64,000 nt of DNA from Diphasiastrum complanatum (Eukaryota > Streptophyta > Lycopodiopsida > Lycopodiales > Lycopodiaceae): NCBI GenBank assembly GCA_029204225.1, contig CM055107.1, positions 4,409,079 through 4,473,078 on the forward strand. The letters run 5' to 3'. Numbering within the stretch: position 1 is the stretch's first letter; each line of letters starts with the position of its first letter. The translations under genes were made by a program, and so were the position numbers. The notes below the pieces were generated by a model, which did not search any database, was not told where the DNA came from, and saw nothing but the letters and a program-made list of their open reading frames with translations. This document shows positions 55,291 through 64,000 of the stretch, one piece after another.

Positions 55291-55549
55291 GCTTCAAAAA
55301 AAAAAAAACACCCCTAAGGCTTATCCACGCTCAACTTCGGTTTTTTAATACCCTCATTACCCATACCCCTAACGCCCCATTACCCATACCCCTAGCACAC
55401 CCATTACCCAACAACTAACCGACATATTTATTACCTTTATTCTAACCTTACCAACTAACCGGAGTTCAAAAAAAAAAAAAACCAAAACCCAAAATTCAAA
55501 AAACAAAAAGAAACATACAAAACACAAAAAATACGATCTTACCCAATGG

Positions 55550-55900
55550 AACACCATTATGATCCCGATGTCGGAGACTATCCATCTGAGGTTCTACCGA
55601 ATGCAATCACAAATCCACGAGCCATCCACAAATCCATTCGAAAGACGAGAACCTGATAGAGCTGAGTCTTCAAGAGCCCAAGCCCATTTTCACGTTGTTG
55701 AATCCTCACAGGCCAAAACACACCTGAATGGAGCTTTTACTACTTACGGAGCTCATATTGAAAAGACAACCCCGAAATTAGATCTACCCAAGTTTAACGG
55801 TAGTTTGGTCCCTCAAAGATTCTTGCACATCTTTGAGAATGTGTGCGACATTTATGGCGAAACATCTCTCGATGCTATGGTCCAAAACAACAAGCATTAA
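55550..55900 (+). pseudogene. gag-like fragment
   Basis: From about 55542 one frame reads MEHHYDPDVGDYPSEV and another, from 55559, ends in the segment KLDLPKFNGSLVPQRFLHIF, ENVCDIYGETSLDAMVQ. LPKF-x-G is the usual entry to the gag domain of Ty3/gypsy elements (K-LPxFDG). The remainder is lost after 55900. The assignment is tentative. Confidence 0.45.
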
Positions 55901-56435
55901 CAATCAAAAGCATTGATCAACATTGAAATCCGAGCCCACACATGTGTACTACAGGTTGTAATACGGCCTTCAACCTGAGAAACAAGTAAAAGATTGATTT
56001 GGTTTCATTTGGATTACAAAACTCAATGTACATAGTGAACTAGCTTGAGATTGCCAATGAGCTCCAAAAATATTTTATCTTCTCACTATGGGAGCTTGGA
56101 ATACATAGCGATTTCGACTTCCTTCTTGAAGTTACGTGGATTTCCAGCATGTAATAAGGAAGTTAACTCACCCTTATTGCCCTAAAATGAAACGCTAGCC
56201 TAGATCCTAGAGTTATGCTTGGTAGGTAGCTAGTTGGTCAAATTTTCACCTTAAACTTAGGTGTAGGTCCTATAAAGTAGGGATGACCACCAAATAGACA
56301 TGACTGACTCTCTTGACAACCTACATTAGGAGTGGGTTGCCACGTGGCATTTTGGCCATACATGTGTGGAACCCAATTATGTACAAAATTTACACCATTC
56401 TTCATGGTTTTTTATCAAGTTAGATTTGCCAATTT
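55901..56435. other. gene-free stretch
   Basis: No motif recognised. Confidence 0.45.
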
Positions 56436-56687
56436 TTGGCAATTCTTCACAATCCTAAAAACTATTTAGAGAATCCAGACATACTATCCATACAAGATGG
56501 CTATGCAATAACACAAGGGCCAATGAACAACAGATGTTTCATCTGTGGTGAAACCGGCCATTTCATGGTTGATTTTCCAATCAAGACCAAGTACTATGTC
56601 GAGTGTCCTGATTGTGTTAGAAAACACAGTTTCAAAGACTACCCAAGACAACCCAACAAGATCCTACATGCCCACCAAATCCATTAG
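56436..56687 (+). pseudogene. zinc-knuckle remnant of a gag-like protein
   Basis: Reads RCFICGETGHFMVDFP and YYVECPDCVRKHSFKDYP. The first has C-x2-C-x4-H-x4 with Phe in place of the last Cys of a CCHC knuckle. The second has CPDC and H with Tyr in place of the last Cys. Two knuckles in tandem suit a retroelement Gag; the loss of both terminal Cys suggests decay. It fits the order gag (55.5 kb), knuckle (56.5 kb), polypurine tract and LTR (59.1 kb) on the plus strand. Confidence 0.5.
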
Positions 56688-59129
<2,442 letters not shown>

Positions 59130-59768
59130 TTAGGGGTGGGATGATGTTGGCTGATTCTGACAAATCCCCAAGATACTTGGCCAGAGCTACCCAAAAGCAC
59201 CTCTCACCTTAGACTGAGAAGGTCTCTGAGAAGACGAGATGAACGAAGACTGAGAGCCGAGTATGAGAGCCAAGGAATACTAGTTAATATTGTCAAGTAG
59301 AAACTGTGTAAGCCTCGTGGTGAATCCCGAAAGATGGAATGACCATGTAGGAACTAGTATTTCTAGGCAAATGTAATAAATGCAAGTAGGCCACTCTTAG
59401 AAAAGTAGAGTGAGCCACCTTTTGATGGTGACATCTAGTGGAGAGCATAATTCCACTTGTAATTTGTGTAATGTGGAAATGCCACTAGGATGTCACCTAA
59501 ACAGCTATCTTGCTTATTTAAGAGACTCCCCCTTTGTAGAAGGGGAGCTTTTGTAAATGTATCTACTCCATCCTGAAATGAGAATTGATGCATTCTTGAG
59601 CTCCTTGATCATTCTTGTTTCTTGAGTGATGCTTTAACAATCTTGGCCCCTCCATCTCCTTTGTGTGTGGTTGTGGATCTAGGGAGGACTAGTTTTCTTG
59701 TTCCCTTCATTTATGTTTGTGGATTAATTTAGGATTCAGCATTGTGGTAAATTGTCTTGGCTGGGTTG
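59130..59768 (+). repeat. probable LTR with polypurine tract
   Basis: A purine tract (AGGGGTGGGATGA, 59132-59144) precedes TGTTGGCTGATTCTG at 59145. A TATA-like TTATTTAAGAG lies near 59514, and TGGTATAGAGTC (59769-59780) resembles a primer site with one base missing. The right end lacks a clear CA. No second copy is in the window. Confidence 0.4.
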
Positions 59769-60344
59769 TGGTATAGAGTCTTGCAAATTCTAGGACAGCC
59801 CACTCATCGGCATTCTTGGCAGTCCAAGAATCAAGAAATGTGTGTTTCTTTTATCAAAAATGTTGTCTAGTTTAGTTAGTTTAGTTTTTTGCTTGTTCTT
59901 GCATTGGTAATGTGTGTGCTAGTTTAGTTTTCAGATTTCAAGAAGCTATCCATTTAGTTCTTGTTTCTAGTTTGTAGGTTGATGCATGTGTAGATTAGTT
60001 TTAGTGTGTAAGATCTGTCCATTTTGATTTGCAGCATTATGTAGGATTTCATGCCATTTCAACCACTCTACATGCTGATTTCTTTGTTGAATGCATGATT
60101 TGCATGTTTGGTTTGAAAGCATGTGAATTCAGTTTAAGAGAGACGATTCTGGATGTCCTCTGATAGGCAGGACATTGTTACTACAACGATTGATCAGTCC
60201 CTTTCTTCTTGGTTTCGGCATTGAACTAAGAAGCTAACATTCAAGAAAATGCCAACGAGCCTCTAAACAGGCAAAAAACAGTTCTTGTAAACAAGAAGCA
60301 AGAAAGAACTAGTAAACCGATTCTAAAGTAATAGAATCTTCTGA
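59769..60344. other. gene-free stretch
   Basis: No motif apart from the primer-like word at its left end. Confidence 0.4.
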
Positions 60345-61404
60345 TGCAAAATCTGCACTTAGAAAATGCAAATTCCAGCTAAAACTCTGATGACAAACTA
60401 ATGGGGTCTCTCGAACGATTCATGAAACTTTCACGAAACTCGAATTATTTTTGTTCGAGAATAATTTGTGTTGGGTCAATCAGGCTCTGTAATACAACAA
60501 AACGAAATGAGCCAAAATCTAGACAAAAATGAAATGAAGCAAAGCGAAACTTAAACGAGCTCTAATATTGATTCATGTTGGAAGCATAGAGATCACGAAA
60601 CGAAATGAAATGAAACGAAGCGAAAATATTCGCGAATGAAATCAATTCATCAGGAATTCAGATATGATTACTGGTCACTGCCGACTATATCATTCCTACA
60701 ATCGTTTGAAGTGTAGATGAACACTGCTGATCTACGTTAACAGATTAATATAGCATTCAACAAGATCAAACCAATGTGCGGAAGTGAATAAACAAGTGAA
60801 TCAGATACACGAATAATATCAGACAAAAATTTATTCGTGATCAGACAATCATACAGAATAATATGTGCATAACATCTACAATATTATCTATTGATTTTCT
60901 TGATTTCTAGCACTGCATGACAGATCCACGCAGTGCATTGACATGAGAGAAATACAGTTCTCCCACGATTTGTGTCTCGCTTACTAGCGGAGTTATGGAT
61001 CTACAGATCCTCTACAAAATTGTCTCGCTCACAAGTGGACATGTATTCTATATATTTTCGTCTTCTTTTTCTTTTATGCATCAAAACATAAAGTCATTAG
61101 TTCGCGAACTTTTTCATGTCGCATCGTGTAACTTCCAGATCAGAAAGATTAAACATCTACAACTAATCACGGACTACAAGAGTGGCAGATTAGCCACAAT
61201 CTAGAGTACTTCTGCTGATGCCATGATATCTGATCAAATACTTGTACCCCATGATACTTGGCTGATTTTCTTGGTTCTTTGAGGAGCACCACTGATTTTG
61301 TGTTGCGAACAATTTCGTGTCGTGTCGTGTCGTGTCGTCTTTTGTCAAAAGTTCAGGATTGAAAGCTAGCAAAGCTTTGGCAATAGAAACATTTTGTTTC
61401 TTCA
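60345..61404 (-). repeat. copia 3' LTR (1060 bp)
   Basis: On the plus strand it starts TGCAAAATCTGCACTTAG (60345) and ends TTGTTTCTTCA (61404). The start matches TGCAAAATCTACACTCAG at 63486 and the following 75 bp. It contains a (TCGTG)4 run near 61317 and many ACGAAA/TCGCGAA words. The polypurine tract TTTGAGAGGGAGC (minus strand, 61405-61417) adjoins it. Confidence 0.85.
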
Positions 61405-61900
61405 GCTCCCTCTCAAAGCATGATAGCTTGACGACTCCAAGATTGCTCATTTGTTTCTCGAACAGACCTTTGTCTAAGGCCTTTTTGAAAATGTCAGCAA
61501 CCATATCTTTCGTTCCAATGAAAGTAGTGTGCAGCATCTTCTTCCCGATTAGAGACTGCAATGTGTTTCGTCCTTGAGTGAAACATAGGGTCTTTTGTCA
61601 GATGTGTTGCCGATGTGTTATCCATCTGCAAAACCAGAGGTTCATTCCTCGCTTCATCCTGTTTGTCAAGGAACGGTTTGAGCCAAATGATTTCATTGGC
61701 CATCTTTTTTGCTACTACGTACTCTGCTTCACAGGATCATTGAGCCACGATGGTCTGCTTCTTGCTGACCTAGAGAATTGTTGCTCCTGACACGATGGTG
61801 CTTCCTCCTAAGACACTTTTGCAGTCATCCTTGAGAGATGCCCAGCTACCATCACTGTAGGAAAGCATCTGGAACCCTGCATCACGAGAATAACACAAAC
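61405..61900 (-). pseudogene. copia RNase H
   Basis: In several frames from about 61890: SDGSWASLKDDCKS (first catalytic Asp), SCEAEYVVAKKMANEIIWLK (catalytic Glu), DNTSATHLTKDPMFHSRTK (last Asp region), then after a small deletion/frameshift SLIGKKMLHTTFIGTKDMVA, DIFKKALDKGLFEKQ and SNLGV. The end motif and the polypurine tract follow as expected. Stops and the shift near 61545 inactivate it. Confidence 0.85.
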
Positions 61901-61925
61901 CAAAATCTTTTGTTAATTAAAGATA

Positions 61926-62850
61926 TTGCAAAATTCGTTTTGCAATCTTCCAGTGAGTCGAGCCTGGATTCGTGCAGAATTGGCTCATTCTGAACATAGC
62001 ATAAGCAAGTTATCTGCAAGGTACATCAATAATCCTATCAGTTTCCTGTATGGTGTAAGCTGCATCAATTCTCTTTCTTCTTCAGTCCTCGAACAATTTT
62101 CATTCGTCATGATTGTTCTTGCAGGCATTGGAGTATTCGCTCCTTTGCAATTCAGCATTCCAAAATCTTCTAGGATTTTTTTGGGTATATTCTAACTAAT
62201 GAAGGTACAATTTATCTCTTCATAGTCCATGTCAATCTGTACGCCAAGATAACATCTGGCTTCTCCCAGGTCTGCAATCTCGAAATGTTTCAAAATATCA
62301 TCCTTCAATTCAACAATAAGCTCCTCACTCTTGCAGAGTATCAGAGTGTCGTCCACATACACAGCTACAATGATGATCTTCCCATTTGTAATTCTCACAT
62401 ACACATTGGAATTAGCCATTAGTGGCTTGAATCCTAAGGATTTCAGGGCTTGATCTTTCTTCTTGTACCATTGTCGCACTGACTGCTTCAGATCATAGAT
62501 ACTCCTATGCATTCTGCATGCATAAGTAGGAAGTGAATTCGAGATATAGCCTGGAGGTTGATCCATGTAGACCTCTTCGTCTAACTCACCATGCAAGAAG
62601 GCTGTCTTCTCGTCCACAATGTGAATCATGAGATCATAAGCAACTGCATATGCAAATAGTAAACGTAGGAACGAATGTTTCACGACAGGAGAGAAGGTCT
62701 CAGAATAGTCAATACCATATCTCTGAGAAAATCCCTTCGCCACAAGTCTTGCTTTATACTTCTCCATCTGGTCCATACTTCAGCTTGTATACCACTTGCA
62801 TTTCACAGTCTTTCGCTTATCTGGTAATGGCTATATGTCCATGTACCTGA
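61926..62850 (-). pseudogene. copia reverse transcriptase
   Basis: RVT_2 polymerase. From 62776: KYKARLVAKGFSQRYGIDYS, ETFSPVVKHSFLR, HIVDEKTAFLHGELDEEVYM (first catalytic Asp in VDEK), then IYDLKQSVRQWYKKKDQALK, which departs from the usual LYGLKQ-x-R-x-WY. The active site AVYVDDTLILCKSEE and ADLGEARCYLGVQID follow. After a stop near 62192 it continues with KKILEDFGMLNCKGANTPM and LTPYRKLIGLLMYL. YVDD is intact. The frame is broken upstream of 62776 by a shift. Confidence 0.88.
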
Positions 62851-62982
62851 CACACATCTTGCTAGCGCTCTTCATTCTCTTGTCGACCTTCTAGGAGATC
62901 CTCTTGGAACAGCAACGCCTTTGTCTTTATCAGCTCTGATAGGTCCGGAACCATTTCGGTTTACAAGTACTATAGCAGTAGG

Positions 62983-63450
62983 CTACCTCTCAAATTTTTC
63001 GTCGTCTGATCCGTCACTCGAATGATATGCGACACGAACATCTTCGTCTGAATGTTCGCCCTCTGCTCCCTCTGTCACAGTTGGCAGATCATAGTACTGT
63101 CTTCCAAGAACTTCATAACTGACAGGATCATCGTTGGCCATTGTTCTGCTCTCATCGAAATTGACATCTTTGACTGTCTTCACAGTGTTTGTCTCTGGCA
63201 TATAGACTCTGTAGTATGATGAATTATTGTCATATCCTACAAGATATCCATGTTCTACTTTCTCATCAAGCTTCTTTCGAAGCTTATCAGGAACATGTAC
63301 ATAAGCTGCACATCCAAATGTGAGTCAGATTGGATTTTCTACCCCACCTGGTGTCGTGTGAGGAACACCAGACTTTCTTGTCTTGTTCTGAATGTAAGCA
63401 GTTGTAGCTACTACTTCAGCCCACAACACTCTTGGAGCTTTCGAGTAGGC
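62983..63450 (-). pseudogene. copia integrase C-terminal part and hinge
   Basis: From about 63450: MMAYSKAPRVLWAEVVATTA, YIQNKTRKSGVPHTTPGG, TFGCAAYVHVPDKLRKKLDE, GYLVGYDNNSSYYRVYMPET and KDVNFDES, then an acidic hinge (VTEGAEGEHSDEDVRVAY). This is the integrase after the catalytic Glu. The DDE core and the zinc finger are deleted: codon sequence begins about 20 bases from the primer site. Confidence 0.85.
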
Positions 63451-63468
63451 CATCATGCATGACAAGGT

Positions 63469-63481
63469 GGCTCTGATACCA
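63469..63481 (-). other. primer-binding site
   Basis: The minus strand reads TGGTATCAGAGCC, the perfect plant initiator-Met-tRNA primer site, four bases from the LTR terminus at 63486. Confidence 0.9.
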
Positions 63482-63485
63482 CTAA

Positions 63486-63565
63486 TGCAAAATCTACACT
63501 CAGAAAATACAAATTCCAGCTAGAACTTTGGTGACAAACTGATGGGGTCTCTCGAACGATTCGCG
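63486..63565 (-). repeat. 5' LTR remnant (80 bp)
   Basis: Matches 60345-60425 (TGCAAAATCTACACTCAG through GGGGTCTCTCGAACGATTC) and then stops. Confidence 0.85.
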
Positions 63566-64000
63566 AAAGACCAAACCTTTTGAAACCTTTATTCATAACC
63601 CAACAAGGTAAAACATACCTGAAAGCATACAATATTTTAAAGAAAAAAGCACCGTATAGCGAAACAAATTTCAAGGCATCCAGCTGGTACCTGCCACCAT
63701 CCCACCACACAAAACCGCACAAGTTGGCATAGTGAGAAAGTCAGGTGTCAACGTTGAATGTTGGTTGTTATCCATGTACAAAATAAGTTTAGCAGCTTAA
63801 CAACTTAAAGTATTTGATATAAAAATGCAATCCAATCTTTTCTATTTTAGATGACTAATCACGAAAGGCTTTCCCATATTATTACCGTAGCAGGGCATTT
63901 CGCCATTCTGATCAGTTTTATGGTACTAGACTATATCAATTTTTTGCATAGAAACATGTGTACTTGAAATTTTTTTTAAGACCGTCTTAAATAATATGCA
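63566..64000. other. flanking sequence, unassigned
   Basis: The minus strand has a short open frame (to 63722) reading CGFVWWDGGRYQLDALKF, but it runs on into the LTR remnant. It may be host 3' sequence at the element breakpoint. Nothing else was recognised. Confidence 0.3.

Larger units (their letters stand above)
60345..63565 (-). mobile_element. copia element with large internal deletion
   Basis: Minus-strand element: remnant 5' LTR (63486-63565), primer site (63469-63481), then directly mid-integrase, RT, RNase H, polypurine tract and 3' LTR (60345-61404). The stretch that should hold leader, gag, protease and the integrase N-terminus is missing between primer site and integrase. Confidence 0.85.

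Noticed and set aside
63453-63722. 89-residue minus-strand ORF reading CGFVWWDGG
   Set aside because: It runs across the LTR remnant boundary, so the frame is at least partly accidental. Only its upstream part could be host sequence.

Overview
The window looks like intergenic DNA from a land plant with a large, repeat-rich nuclear genome. Nearly every recognisable protein is a fragment of a transposable element: Ty1/copia and Ty3/gypsy LTR retrotransposons with plant-type initiator-Met-tRNA primer sites, a CACTA (En/Spm) transposase end, and Mutator-like and Helitron-like pieces. Long GA/CT, TA and CATA microsatellites, plant-type histone H3 and HSP70 fragments and many stop codons and frameshifts fit this. 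No bacterial-style operons, no rRNA or tRNA genes and no CRISPR were seen. The species cannot be named from the sequence.

Layout. 138-8632 is a non-autonomous LTR element whose 5' LTR was split by a copia element (350-4062, with 5-bp target duplications) and holds an inverted-repeat MITE-like segment (4371-4814). 10232-11330 is the best candidate for a host gene: a 205-residue ORF on the minus strand with an AT-hook-like motif, a GA-rich leader and a 3'-UTR-like tail. 12736-15490 holds two copia fragments, 17328-18129 a solo LTR with target duplications, and 18135-21690 a copia element cut by a gypsy element (21691-25330). 25331-27066 has rearranged LTR sequence and a truncated copia, 27140-27990 a CACTA transposase end, 30233-31648 and 33472-34140 further copia pieces. 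34141-38770 is a minus-strand gypsy element of Tat/Athila character: an integrase end followed by an env-like third ORF, interrupted by an 895-bp Mutator-like MITE.

38836-41750 is a second copy of the 138-8632 LTR family. It carries an intron-less fragment of a cytosolic HSP70 gene. 42990-43986 is a satellite-like array rich in CCACGTGG palindromes ending in a CT microsatellite, next to a copia gag. 44650-47345 is a run of CATA/TA microsatellites with four Helitron-like 3' termini. 47608-52790 is an LTR with a primer site and a heavily decayed internal region. 52917-54370 holds a duplicated G-box-rich block and a centromeric-histone-like (CENH3-like) gene fragment. 54430-60000 is minisatellite and gag-like remnants, and 60345-63565 a copia element with a large internal deletion.

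No pathway is encoded here. The window is mainly a record of nested insertion, LTR recombination, internal deletion and capture of host gene pieces (HSP70, CENH3-like, a GC-rich fragment) by non-autonomous elements. All identifications come from reading motifs by eye; boundaries marked approximate are good to tens of bases at best.
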